A DNA stretch of 64,000 bases from Usnea hakonensis (taxonomy: Eukaryota > Ascomycota > Lecanoromycetes > Lecanorales > Parmeliaceae): positions 1 through 64,000 of the forward strand of contig BLJB01000293.1 of the NCBI GenBank assembly GCA_013423325.1, written 5' to 3'. The translations under genes were made by a program, and so were the position numbers. Below, piece after piece: positions 22,335-34,364 of this stretch; position 1 is the first letter of the stretch; the number at the start of each line of letters is the position of its first letter. Under the pieces are notes generated by a model, which saw only the letters and a list, made by a program, of their open reading frames with translations, was not told where the DNA came from and searched no databases.

Positions 22335-22860
22335 GGTGGAAAAGCCAGATGGCTTAGCTGATGAACGCCGAGCGGCGAATGCGACACCGGAGCTTGAGTA
22401 GGGTGTAGTTGTGGAGCTCCCTAGGTGCGTATTTGGATCGATACGGAATTACTCGGTGTCAAAGAAGAAGTGACAAGTTGTTACACGGAAAACCGATGAT
22501 CGTGTTTAAAGAGGTCGCACCTGATGATTGCCGGTAAAGGGAGTCAAGGTGAAGCTGATGAGGGCCGCGCCTGAGGGTGGACTTATCACTTCACCCAACG
22601 CGAGTCCCAGTATGTAGATTCTGTATTCGATCTTATATGAATGAAAAAGAGAGTAGAAGGATCCAGGACCAGAGATGTAGTAGCCAAGTTGGAGATGAAG
22701 ATTTGAGATGCTGAGTCGTGATCCTGCCTATTCCGTTAATTCCTTAGGGACAGAAACTACTATGGTTCATGATGTAATCTACATACGCGACAACGAGTGA
22801 CTTGCCGAAGCGCGTGATCAGAAACAGGAAAAAAGACAACACTCCTCACCACAATAGACA
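22335..22860. other. Shared divergent promoter of RPN3 and SPC34
   Basis: 526 bp between the two start codons. No ORF of interest. Confidence 0.5.
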
Positions 22861-23729
22861 ATGACGCTCCTGGACAATCATCTTGAACAGATCTCATTGT
22901 CTTCTGCTGCTATTGCAGAGCTTCCGTAAGGCTCAGCGAAGACTTCAGATACAAAGGCGAGCTAATGCACCAGTTGAAGATTTCCCTCGCCCAAGATATT
23001 CACAAATGCCCTGCTACATTCCCATGATATCACAGCTCTAATTCGGGATACTGAGGCACATGAGCGCGCTCTATTTACACTTGCTGAGCCTGATCGAGGC
23101 TCTTATCCTTCGGCGGCGAATGTAGCTCGTCGAAGCACAGTCCATGGCTTGAACGGCGCTGGAGATACTTACGGAAATGGCACCGGCTTACCAAGGGGTC
23201 AGAGACCGAGATCAGCGGTAGCGACACTTTTAGGGGGAGATTTTGGTGAGCAGATACGAAAAGAGGGTGCAAAAGATGGCAAAGAGCGAGGACAAGTCGA
23301 CGTGGACCTTTTGCTAAAAGGGGCGGAGAAATTGTGTTCTGTCTTGTTCGTACCCTCAAAATGAGAGTCATTCAACGCTCATCTCTTCTAAGTCCTATAG
23401 ATGGAGCTCCTGAAAAGATCATGTCTCTACGCTCCCGCTACGAACAACTCAACTCCTCCATCGCTCGATATGAGTCGAAGGTGTCGAGGCAAATGGCGCA
23501 ATTGGCAAGAATGAATAAGCACAAAGATGGAGATGTTGATGATGATGACGACACAGAAGCTTTGGAGGACGAGAATGTGGATGCTATGGAAGGTCAGGGT
23601 GAAACACATGTCACAGAAGAAGACATAAGAAGGGAGAACGACGAAATTCGAGAACTTGAAAAGAAGAAACGACAGCTGGAGGAGCGGGTCAAAGAGATGG
23701 AGCGAGATCTAGGGGGACTAAGGAGGTGA
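22861..23729 (+). CDS. SPC34: DASH/Dam1 complex subunit SPC34
   Basis: Kinetochore protein of the microtubule-encircling DASH ring that couples chromosomes to spindle microtubules. Exons 22861-22925, 22980-23345 and 23393-23729 (introns 54 and 47 nt; donors GTAAGG and GTTCGT), 255 aa. The first junction restores AELPFPSPKIFTNALLH and then HDITALIRDTEAHERALFT, the strongest family signature. SAVATLLGGDFGEQIRKE and VDLLLKGAEKLCSVFPI follow. The last exon is a coiled coil (MSLRSRYEQLNSSIARYESK, then long Glu/Lys/Arg heptads from about residue 205). Lengths and order agree with fungal Spc34. Confidence 0.87.
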
Positions 23730-25075
23730 GGCATACACGTATCGTGTCCAGGCCCCCCCACACGGAGCACCGCAGTGTCCTCTGGCCACTCTCCGGTGAC
23801 GCTCAATTTCGAGGGGAGCACCATCAGGTGCAGCGACTCGAGCTATCATTTGTCGATATACCTACACAAATGGGCAAGTCCACGTTGATTTTGTTGGCGT
23901 ACAAATGATCACGTGTGCAATTCAAAGGTGAGCATCTCTCGTCTTTTGTAGCTTAAACAGCAATGAGGATTTGAAGCGTATAATGTTAACACGGTGTTTC
24001 CATTAGTGGAGCTACCTGACCACCCTGAATCAAAGTCTTCTGAGAACAAGACCATGCCATTGCGACCCATAGCCGGTCCACGCGCCATTGGCAATGCATT
24101 CGTTCAGGTAGCAATGATAGGTCCTCGCACTAGAGCGTCCATGACCTCTCGAAGATTCCTTGACCTCCTTTAACAACCCTCTCCCTCTCTTATCTCAAGC
24201 CAGAAAACTGATAGGTGACACGTACAACCCACTCACATTCCCAATCCTGATCCTGCCATTATTTCATTCGCAAGTGGGAAAACGCAGAGCATCCGAGCGC
24301 CGCAATGAAATCTTCCCCCGTCCTCCATTCCACCCTTTCCAACCTGTCCGTTCTACCAACGGCGTTCCCAGATGTAGCGTTACCATCATCTGAGTAGGTG
24401 TTTACGACGAATATCCCAATCCATCATGAAGGCTTTTTTGAAGAACTTGTGAACGAGACCGCTACGCACTCAACCTCTCCAATAAAATGACTCCTGAACT
24501 GCAAAAGTTGTAGCGAAACAGCTTGCTCCGTTGGCGGGATGCCTGGCTGCTGCTGAAAGGTAATTCGAAGACGAGGGTGTCAAATAGGAAGCCACTATTC
24601 GGGATAACCAGTGGTCCTATTTGACGATCAAGTCTGGACTCGTCCTTTCCAGAGGTTGGATCAGAAGCCGTTGCTTAACGCGATCAAGATTGGATATCTG
24701 TCGTTAGCGATGGGTAGATACTTATACCAAAGCGGAAAATATGCCATGCGCATGAAATGTAGTCGCTGCACTTTGAAATTTAGCGAATATGGCCGATTGA
24801 GCGCATTCAAACCGATGAGACATAGTGGAGGTAGGTCAGGGCAGGGGAATACCGGGGAAAATGGTCTATACTACTGAGCTGCTGGGAGTCCCCAAGCAGC
24901 TTTTTCATACTATCTGACAGTGCATGCACGACGTACGCCATTTTTTACTCTCAGTACCTGGTATCATGCAACATTAATCTGAACACTTGGTGCCAGTGTA
25001 TCTTTTCAACGCCGACGCCAAAGGACTTTTTACTGCCTTATGCAAAGTAAATTATGCCTTTCTAGAAACATCGAT
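23730..25075. other. 1.35 kb without a recognised gene
   Basis: Several ORFs of 60-90 codons, none with recognisable domains or coherent splice structure. At 24877-24901 there is a hairpin (arms AGCTGCTGGG and CCCAAGCAGCT, one bulge) followed by five T residues. Confidence 0.45.
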
Positions 25076-26961
25076 TCACAGATCCCCCTTTCCCCCAGTA
25101 ACCTTGGCAGCTTGAACAGCGCCCAGTTTCTGAGCCCAACCAGGAGTAGGTTGCGTTTTTCGGACGGTACGCAACTCGTCAGATGCGTAGCCAGGTACAC
25201 GGATATTGTAGTTCCGCTCCAGGATGAGCTGGAGGTCACGAAGCTCGAGGGTTGAAGATTGGCGAAGCTTGGCAAGACGGCAGGCAGCGACAATGACTTG
25301 GTCAACAAAGTCATCAGCGACCTGGAGGAGCGTCTATCCTAGCATTAGCATAGGTCGGGAGATAAGGAGCAGTTATGGCGGGATAGAGGCAGTTTATGTA
25401 TCGAAGAAGACCTCACCTCTTCAACTTCTGCAGTCAAACCTTCACCCTCCTCGCCTTCACCTCCTGTACCCCCAGTAACCTGTCTGACCAGCTCCTCCAG
25501 CTTCTTCTTGCTGAGTACTCTTTCTCCTTCGCCCTCGAGCACGTAACCAGGATGCCTCTGAATAGCTGGCTGACCCATGGGGCCCATTGCCACTGGTCCA
25601 TTAGTCAAAGTGGGCCTCGATGGGCCCATGGATACCGGCTGCGTGGCCTGGAGGTTGAGTTCTTTAGGAATGGGCATCTTAGCGTGGTTGTTTTGGGGAT
25701 CGCGCTGATTTCGTGGGTCGCCGGTAGGATGACCGTGTGGGGCGGACTGAGGTGTGGTTTGCTGAATGTTGGGTTGAGAGTATGATCGGGCTACCTCTAC
25801 TGCATCCTGGATAGAATGCGGGATGGGCTCTTGCGCGTTAGATGACATGATTGATGAGTGTGATGGCACAACGTGTGGTGCGTTTTGCTGTTGTTCCGGA
25901 AGCCGAGGGTTGGTATTAATATTTAAAGGCGGATGTGCATTTGGATTTGGCATCTGGGTCGGCGGAGGATGCGATATCGGCAACTGATTTATGGGTGGTC
26001 GTTTTGGCTGCCCACCATTCTGCGGGCTGATAGCAGACTGAGGGCCTTGGTTGGGTTGACTTCTGGCAGCATCAAGAGCCGAACTCACCGTATGTGGTTG
26101 GCCTAGAGGTTCGTGGGGTACCTGAGGTAGACCGCCCATGCTTTGATTAGGTTCCTGTTTCACCGGCTGGTCATTGGGAAGGTGCGCTTGGTCGACATTG
26201 ATGTTTTCGGGATTGGCAGATTTATTTTGCGCTTGTCGTTCCTTCAAAAGTTTTTGTGTGCTCAGAAACTTTCCTATATTCTCTCTCGACGTTTTCTGGG
26301 CTTGCTCAAATTGGTTTCGCTGGCCTTGAATGGTCCGCATCTCTTGCTCGGTCAAAGGCCTATCTGAATTTTGCCTTTGTATTATGATCTGCTCGAGTTC
26401 TCCAAGCTTGATAGTGGCCTCCTCGAGGGTTTTATACTGTAGAGCGCACTTATTTTGTGTGTCTTTAACCCACTGCTTTGCTCGTTCTGGGCCCTCGTTG
26501 GCGATCACCTGGGGTGGCGCTTGAATATCAAGCTCTCTGACTTTCTGTATGACCTTCTCTGAGAATGGCCCGTGAGACTGTGTTTGGTTTGCAGCTTGCA
26601 AATGCTGCGCCGATAATCGAGCGTCGGTTAGTGGACCCTGTTGGCCAGAGCTCGCAGGCCGAACACCTTTTGGCTGACCACCGTTGGCAGCTTGCGTTAT
26701 AGCGTCTTGTCTGTTCTTATTCATCTTTGCTTTAATGTTGGCAGTAACCTCCCAGAGCTTTTTATATGCGGTCGAATGCTGCTCCGAACCTGCTGTGCTT
26801 GTATCCATAGTCTCCCATAATTTCCTAATGCCTTCGACGTACTTTTCCTTTTGATGCTCAGGAAAGAGGGGAAGTTTGGGGATTTGTTCGGGTCTGATTA
26901 GATTACTCATTGGAGGGAGATTATTGCCCTGTTGAGCGGCGTTCAGATTTGTGTTGTCCAT
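25076..26961 (-). CDS. TAF12: Transcription initiation factor TFIID subunit 12 (TAF12)
   Basis: Histone-fold protein shared by TFIID and SAGA, where it pairs with TAF4 or ADA1. Exons on the minus strand: 26961-25417 and 25333-25076 (intron 84 nt, GTGAGG donor, ATAG acceptor, phase 0), 600 aa. The first 450 residues are rich in Gln, Asn and Pro, as in fungal TAF12. The C-terminal histone fold starts VLSKKKLEELVRQVTGG and continues VADDFVDQVIVAACRLAKLR, TLELRDLQLILERNYNIRVP and GYASDELRTVRKTQPTPGW. A helical segment around residues 150-230 (EKVIQKVRELDIQAPPQVI, then coiled coil) is also family-typical. It runs opposite to the CorA-like gene on its right. Confidence 0.92.
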
Positions 26962-27694
26962 CGGTGCTGGCGAAGAGGTGACGTAGCAGGGAGGAAACAG
27001 TAAGCAGAGAGCTGGACTGAAAAGCAGAGAGTAGGTACTTTAGAGTAGGGCAGGACCACAGACGCTTAGTCCTACCAACAGTCTTGAAGCAAAAATAATT
27101 GAAACCAAATTCAGAAAGAAGTGGAAAAGAAGTGGAATCATAGGGGTGGACGAGAAATGTATTTACTTCTACCAGGTACTTACCTTACCTACAGTACTAT
27201 ACTTTACTTTTACTCTAAGTGGGGCACAAAGGCCATCCCGCAGAGCCCCTACCTACTCCGTACAAAGCTCAACTCCACCTAAGGTATTTTACTTTACTTT
27301 ACTTTACAAAATTACAGTGTAGAGTACCAGCCCTAGCCCTAAAGTGGACTCCATATCTATCATTATGGTCACTAGGTGCTGTGCGAGGGTTGGTGCTGCC
27401 TTGAGACGGCTAAAAGTAAAAGTATCAGGTGAGATAGGGATTTTGTAAAGCTGCGGGAAGGATTCAAATGACATGTCATCCTGCTGTGCCTCCCTCAAAT
27501 ATATAATGGCATATAGCTGATAGCTAGCATTATTAATCCCAATCATCTTTTCTGCGAACCCCAACTCCCAAACAGTCATGAGCAGCAAGCTGAGCGAATT
27601 ACCCGGACGTTCACCGAACAATGCAAGGGAGCGTAAACAGCATAGTGATGGAGAGCGGTCCGACAGCAGAGGTATATGAATAGGACTACCTAAG
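26962..27694. other. Divergent intergenic with TTAC-rich repeats
   Basis: 733 bp upstream of TAF12. It contains degenerate runs of TTACTTTAC / TACCTTACC (27165-27305). No supported gene. Confidence 0.5.
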
Positions 27695-30030
27695 TTGGTG
27701 ATCGTTAATTTGAGACTGGTGGAAGCAAGTTCGGCAACATCCGAGGATGCTTTACAGACAGACACGTTTGGGCATGGCTTCCAAAAGACGTCTCTGCCGG
27801 TCCCTTACTCCGCCGTGCAATTTCCCATGATCCGTGGAGATACGCACACTTCGGAGCTGATTCTTTCTCTTTTTCAACCCATCGAGTTGTAAGACATGTT
27901 TGGTGAACAAGAGAAATTTCCTACTTCCGAAGCATGTCTTGCTAGTACACTTCCTACCTTCAGTAAGCAGTGCTAACTCTGAAATGTGCATAGAGGTCTT
28001 AGTCGAAATTCTTTTGGCCTCGACTATTTAAAGCACTACAGCTCCCCAGAGGCACTGGCGGAAGAAGGCCAGGATTCCAAAGAGAAGATGATGGAATTGA
28101 ATTTTTACGACAAAGATGACAACCCTCGCTATGGATGGGATGTTTACGTGCAGCGAATTGCTTGTTGTATCCAACACAAGGAGACAGTGCAGCAAACTTC
28201 ACAATATCAGGGCACCGATAATCCGTATCGAGGGGTTAAGAGCGAGAATGACACTCATAAGTATGTCCCAGATCTTGAATCTTTAGACAACGGTAACACC
28301 ATCATCATCTTCGAGACTTCCCAATCAGGCTCGATTGAGGATACAATAATCACTGCTCGGCAGGAATGGGAGTCAAAGTGGCGAAGGCTTCCTTTCTATC
28401 TCGCGTATGAGTCCCATGACGTTTCGAATGACGACCGTATGGCTTTAGAATGCATGAAGATTATTCTGCAAGACGTGTGGAAGAGTGTTACCGGGAATTG
28501 GGAGAGCTTTCTTGATGTTTGCAATGATCATGTGTCTATTCTTGAAGACAAAATTTACGAGTACGTTCTTTTGACCCAATATCTCTTTTTTGGTGAAAAC
28601 ATCGAGTCCTAAGACACGTCTTGGGGGAGTTTTGAAAATTGGAACACGTATCCAGCCTGGATACCCTTCCTCTAATAAGCGACACTGACGGCGAGATTGG
28701 AACATAGGCAGCCAGCAGACGAATCACGCGCTCCGGAACTCTGGGATAATTCTAGATTGTGGCTCAAGGTCGAGAGACTCGTATCGATTCACGTCGCGGT
28801 TGTAAAAGAAATGCAGACCAACCTGGGAGAGTTTTTAAGCGATCCAGAAGTGGAAGACGACTGGTTAGAGGCCAGTCCGGCCGACATGGAGAAAATCCGC
28901 GATCTGTGTCAAGAAGATCTGGTAAAACCAACCGCTAACTTGGCGGATCTCATGTATAAATCGGTGGAGATCCGGGATAGTCGACACTCCTTACAGCTCA
29001 ATACAAGCATGTGGCGTTTATCCTGGATCACATTCATCTTTCTTCCTCTAACCTTTATCAGCAGCTTCTTTGGGTTCGTTCAACTTGAGGCTATTGCAAA
29101 TCCAAGAATTGGCTGACAATCACGAAGAATGAACGTTGATATTTTCAAATCAGATCCGGTATTTTTGGACGAATTAGGCCTATTTGCAACTTCCAAAAAG
29201 TCGCCAAGACTAATTTTTTCAGGAGATCAAATACTATTTCGCATCGGCAATTCCCATGATGGTTCTGGTTTTGATTGGTTGGTAATCTTACTTAATTAAG
29301 CATGTGGTTGCACAGAGACAGACTCCTGTAAATATACCCACAACTCCTCAAATTGGCAGGACTAATCGGAACCACAACCCAGTACCAACGGGGAATCTAC
29401 GAACACCTATTCTTCGAGCTAGCCGCCGCATATCCAACTGACATTTATGGTCCAGATCTGGCCCAAATGATCATATAAGGCCCCAAACAAAGCTGGATAG
29501 ATTGAGATGGCGCCTAATCACGTTTTGGAACGAGTCTGCAAAGAGCAATTTAATTCGAAGAAGAAATTGGGAGTGTAGCTCCTTTTGATATCCTGTAATC
29601 TGTTTCATGCATCCTATTGGTCAGTATTGATTAGGACACTGACTCTGAGATCGCCGTTAGAACCAGCGCTGCATCAACAGATCGGGATGCCGAGTATGAC
29701 GATCTCGGAGCGTGGGCTCGCCTGAAAAGAACTTTGACTCGCCGATGGACGTCGCAGATGGGAGTGGTAGATGTTGATCCTTCTACCATCCTTGAGGAGG
29801 GCGGGACGGAAGACAATATCGCGGGGGAGAAGTTTGGGAGCGCTACCGACTCTGCGCAAGTCCAAGCCCGAACAGACCTTCCAAGTGGCATGTTGGAAAT
29901 TCCGAGCTCTCAGGTGGCGTCGGTGAAGCAGCAGGGTTTATCATCCTCGAGGCCATCGAGTGCAGGAAGAATAAGCTCTAAGGGAAATAGTAATCGGAAT
30001 AGCGGTGTTATGGGGTTGGTTGATCTATAA
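27695..30030 (+). pseudogene. CorA-like Mg2+ transporter family gene, apparently damaged
   Basis: Best exon chain: 27695-27888, 27994-28560, 28708-29073, 29128-29158, 29223-29327, 29383-about 29572 and 29635-30030. The conserved parts are those of fungal CorA-like membrane proteins: LWLKVERLVSIHVAVVKEMQ, SMWRLSWITFIFLPLTFISS (first TM) with the SFFGMN loop (CorA signature GMN), then IKYYFASAIPMMVLVLIGW (second TM), HVVAQRQTP, YQRGIYEHLFFELA and LDRLRWRLITFWNE, ending DDLGAWARLKRTLTRRWTS. After the second TM an in-frame TAA (29283-29285) interrupts the reading. Near 29442 the coding frame jumps by one base between AAAYPTD and LWSRSGP. The phase at the last intron also does not fit. It could instead be a truncated but working gene. 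The N-terminal exon is inferred from a clean GTAAGA donor in matching phase. Confidence 0.65.
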
Positions 30031-30516
30031 GGTAGTATTCTAGTAGGTACTTTAGCATGAGTAAGGAATCTCCCCATGCATGAATTTGCATGGACATGGA
30101 TTGGACTCCCCGCACATGCATCAAAGGAGAGAGGAGAGTGGCCTATGGGCTACTCTATGGCCTGTTGGCTTTTCACTTTTCATTTCATGCACTCCGGACT
30201 CCGTATGTCTGGCGGAATTGGTCGGTCAACCGTACTGATTGGTGGACACTCGGACCCTTGGACCCTGATGATGCCACGCCGTAAGCTCTAAGACTCCGTA
30301 ACCATACTCCATAATCCCATCAATTTTCACAGAAAGCACTAGAGTATAATTTTTATTTCTGTCTATATTCCCATCCCCCACCTTATAAACCTACGAGTAT
30401 ATATCATCACCCTCAATCTTGCCATTTTGTAAATTCTCTTCCCCAATCCAATTCCCCTTCACTCGTTGCTGTTGCAAATATACACACATTCTTAATTCTT
30501 CGATCCAAAGAGAGAC
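30031..30516. other. Intergenic, EMG1 promoter
   Basis: 486 bp between the CorA-like gene and EMG1. Only short ORFs seen. Confidence 0.5.
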
Positions 30517-31428
30517 ATGGCTCCCGAAGAGAGATCAAGAAAGAGACCAAGTAAGCTGCTGACATGCTTGACATCTGCCACCGATTGTGCTACCACTGGG
30601 CTTGTCTGCTCACAATTTGCTGTTTAGGAACACAGTCATGCCCACCACCCGCACTTCCACAGCTTGTCGCCGAGCAGCACATCCCAATCGCCCCCAATGA
30701 TAAAGACACACAAAGACTTGTGGTTGTCCTGTCCAATGCGAGTCTGGAGACATACAAAGCATCCCATGGTGGACGGGGGGGAAATATGCGAGACGAGAAA
30801 TATGCCCTCCTAAACAGCGACGAGCATATCGGAGTCATGCGAAAAATGAATCGAGATATCAGTGACGCCCGGCCGGATATTACGCATCAGGTTTGCTTTA
30901 TCTACTAGAACGCATTCAACATCCGTCTGGTAGACGCTGAATCTCCCCTAGTGCCTCCTTACATTACTTGATTCACCAGTGAACAAGGCCGGGAAGCTAC
31001 AGATTTATATTCACACGGCGAAAGGTGTCCTCATCGAAGTCAGCCCCACAGTTCGAATCCCCCGTACCTTCAAACGCTTTGCCGGTCTCATGGTACAACT
31101 TTTGCATCGGCTCTCCATTCGCTCTACCAATTCACAAGAGAAGCTACTCAAAGTCATTAAGAATCCCATCACGGACCATCTTCCGCCCAATTGTCGAAAG
31201 GTCACCCTCAGTTACGATTCTGATGTCGTCAGGGTCAAAGACTACATCGAGGACATCGGGCCCAAGCAAAGTGTCTGTGTCTTCGTCGGCGCCATGGCTA
31301 AGGGAAAGGACGACTTTGCGGATATGTACAAGGACGACGCTATCAGCATCAGCAACTACAGCTTGAGCGCGAGCGTGGCATGTGGTAAGTTTTGCAATGC
31401 CGTGGAGGACGTTTGGAACATCGTCTAG
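30517..31428 (+). CDS. EMG1: 18S rRNA pseudouridine N1-methyltransferase EMG1/NEP1
   Basis: SPOUT-class methyltransferase and 40S biogenesis factor of the nucleolus that modifies the hypermodified pseudouridine of helix 31 in 18S rRNA. Exons 30517-30550, 30628-30890 and 30952-31428 (introns 77 and 61 nt), 257 aa. Family segments: QRLVVVLSNASLETYK, NSDEHIGVMRKMNRDISDAR, RPDITHQCLLTLLDSPVNKA across the second junction, GKLQIYIHTAKGVLIEVSPT, RIPRTFKRFAGLMVQLLH and the SAM-site knot region VCVFVGAMAKGKDDF with ISISNYSLSASVACGKFCNA. The very short first exon encodes 11 residues rich in Arg and Lys. Length agrees with yeast Nep1 (252 aa). Confidence 0.92.
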
Positions 31429-32734
31429 TCACCGAGGTGAGTATGCCCCTGTGCCAACGAGGATTCTGCGACGCCTCTTATTGGATCTACGGGCAGCACT
31501 TACGGACTTTGACCGGCAAAGTTCATAAGAGAAAGAAAGGCTCATTGAGTGGCATCCACGAAAGCTAAGATACCAACATCAAAGCTCACTCATGGATCGC
31601 CATTCTGTTGCGTTGAGACTATTGGACTGGCTCTGTTTTTGCAACAAGAACATCGGGTTCAACAGGCTCAAGGCGCCTTTGCGCCCGTGCAGCACTTCAA
31701 CTTGCTGCACATTTTCTTTCTCGTTTATGCATATTGATTGTATCCCGAGGTCTCTTGCGCAAGCCTTGCTTGTTTGCCGTTCGTAGCGAGTAGTGGGCGG
31801 AGGTTGCGCGGTACCGAGTATTCACGCCGCATTCACCAAGCAAGAACGATAATCTGCTTATGCTTGTACCACGCGCGGAGATAATCAATGGACCATGACT
31901 CATATAAAAGCATCGCAAAAGACGAGAGCTTCCACGTGTCTAGCTTGCATTCAATTTCGCCCTCATTGGCCATGTTTGTACTATTTATTACCACTGATTT
32001 ATAAGCCGCAAACTTTGTCAGATGTCTTCGCGATGTCTCGTTGGTAATATATATGTGATGCCGAAGGCTTCCGGCTCACTCCCCGAATTTAGTTGCACAT
32101 CTCCAACGTGGCTCTCCGTTGATGGGGCGGTTAGGCACCTACGCCTCGCTCGAGTTGCATCGCACGAATCAAGATGACTTGGGCAGTGGTCAGGTACCGA
32201 AATCCCATCGTTAGTACCTTCCATCTAAGGCTTCTGGCCCGATTGGAGAGGTATAGTTTAGAATGATGAGATCAATAGATTCGTGGCCGATGCTAAGACG
32301 TAGGAAAATAAAACCTCCCGATCCAACATCTACCAAGGTCTGATCATTTCCTCTCAAATCTAACAAACGACCCGGATCAGTCGTCTAGCTCTAATGAATT
32401 TTTAGAATCTTGGGTTCATCAGCTCATTCCTGCCAACATTCGGCTGCCTTCTTCCAATGGTCGTGAAGCCTGGATCGTACTTAAACAGATCGTACCTTGA
32501 ATATCGAGAATTACCTGGATTGAACCAGGAAAGGCTCGATACCCGTTGTTCGCAGCGAACGGCTAAGCTCTCCAAAAATCTTTGTTTCAGCGTGTTCGGT
32601 TGCTCTGCTGCCCTCAAATCCATTACTTAGACTCAGAACACAAGAAAAGCGGACCTTACGAACCTCAATACACATCACGAACAACAGAGATCACCTTGCT
32701 TTTAACTCAAGTTGTTGACAAAATCAGAACCAAC
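31429..32734. other. 1.3 kb without a recognised gene
   Basis: ORFs of 60-75 codons on both strands only. The open frame of the next gene reaches back to 32582, so the last 150 bp may be coding or 5' UTR. Confidence 0.45.
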
Positions 32735-33802
32735 ATGTATGAAGGGCAACCATACGAAAAGGACGAAACGAATACTACAGAAGATGACCGCATCTTAGCA
32801 TGGTCGAAAGATGTGGCCGATAGCACAGCTAAAGAAGCTCGAGACCCGAGAGCTCAATCACCACACTCTAAACCTCGGCGTCTAGAACAGGAGCCTGCCC
32901 GGGCTGTAGAACAAGAGCCTCCCAGGGTGGTCGTCAATCAGATCGTCCAAACACCAGCGGTGGTCGTTACTCGCGTAAGGTCAGAACCAATCCCAAAGGA
33001 GGAAATCAGTACCAAAGCAGTTATTGGTACCGTTCTAGGAGCTACAGCAGGGGCTGTCGTAGCTTATGGTACGTATTCTTGAAGTCCATGTTGCATTTCT
33101 TGAATTGGGTGCCCAGTCTTGAGACATAACCTGGGATTTACTCTCGAAATCCGGTTTAGGGCCCAAATCACCCCTCATTCAGTCAGTGCTGACTGGAGCT
33201 TTTGTTTAGCCATGACCAGAAGCCAGACCGAAGCCAATCACGCTGAACACCCAAAGAGAGTCGCCTACAAAATTATCGATTCTCCAGCCACCTACGAATC
33301 TGTTGAACCAGATCATGGCAGGAAACCCAGCCACCAAGTAATCGCTGCTCCGTCGCTGATGCGGCCATACGTTGACGGTATGATTCCGCAGTCAGATCAT
33401 TCACATCATTCTTGTCTCCCGCTTCCTCGGAGCCATGCCGAGGGTGCGACCTTTCCTCCAACCCATACCAAGATCTCGGTAGTTGATCCCGGGAACTCGA
33501 GACCTTTACATGCGTCTTCGCGCGGAAAGACCGCCCGGCAATCAGACTCGATACCTATTACTGAAGTGAGATCCGCGAAAGAGATACCTTTGCCCTACAG
33601 TCATGTGACATCTTCGACAACGGAGAAGAGAGAAGAAAGCAAGACGGGAAAATGTTCTGTATCCCCGAAAGAAAGCATTAGTCAAGTGAGCACGAGAAGA
33701 TCGGGAGACCATGCGAGGTCAAAGGATTATAGCGGTCACAATTTTGGAAGTAGCAAAGGTCATCACCACGAGAGCCGTAGGTCCAGAACGTCGAAACAGT
33801 GA
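32735..33802 (+). CDS. Protein with a glycine-zipper segment, function unknown
   Basis: Two exons (32735-33068, 33210-33802; GTACGT donor, TTTAG acceptor), 308 aa from the Met at 32735; an earlier in-frame Met at 32582 is possible. The N-terminal 85 residues are acidic and Pro/Glu rich, including two near-repeats (EQEPARAVEQEPPRVV). Residues about 94-112 form a Gly/Ala-rich hydrophobic stretch (KAVIGTVLGATAGAVVAYAM) with GxxxG-like spacing, completed exactly across the splice junction. This looks like a single membrane-inserting or glycine-zipper helix. The C-terminal 195 residues are Ser/Thr/His/Arg rich and disordered, ending in an SR/KGHHHESRRSRTSKQ-type tail. I recognise no family. Confidence 0.6.
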
Positions 33803-34364
33803 AGGATGCAGAAAGTGAGCATGTGATTGTAAGGTGTGCGCATTCTTGCTTGACAAAACTACTACCCCATAGGCTTTTGGAGCCTTGCCTGAGGCCTTCA
33901 AAAGTGTAAATGTCGAGAAAGGCGATGCACGACCTAGTGATTCCACCTTCAAAAATAGTAAAAATGTGGCCCAATTTTTTATTCTTATGCTCAACTTCAA
34001 TCTGTAAATAATGTAGGTGTCCGTGTGTACATTGCTGGTCATAGGGTAATCACTCGTTTGGAGACATGGGGGGTAATGGGGGGTAATGGGGACCGTCCTC
34101 GGATATGGGTACGAGGGGTAGGTAGGGTTGCTACCCTATGTGTTTACTTATATCTCGCTTCCCTCGTTGCACCAATGTCATTCAATCAGGTATACTTCAT
34201 TTTCATGTGGATGCTTCACAGGCTTGATTGAGGATTGCATTTCGTATCTACGACTTAAGATCACAAGGGGTATCCGACATTAGAGCATCAGACTTTTGAA
34301 GCCGAAACAATTGGAATCCTCGAACACATCGAACCATGTTGCGATAATTGGCTCTCTTCATCCA
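33803..34364. other. Intergenic with a G-run cluster
   Basis: 562 bp upstream of VAC14. At 34068-34091 there are G6-TAAT-G6-TAAT-G4 runs, followed by more G triplets up to about 34128. Confidence 0.5.

Noticed and set aside
27304..27765. 153-codon minus-strand ORF.
   Set aside because: No recognisable domain, overlaps the first exon of the CorA-like gene, and covers TTAC repeat sequence.
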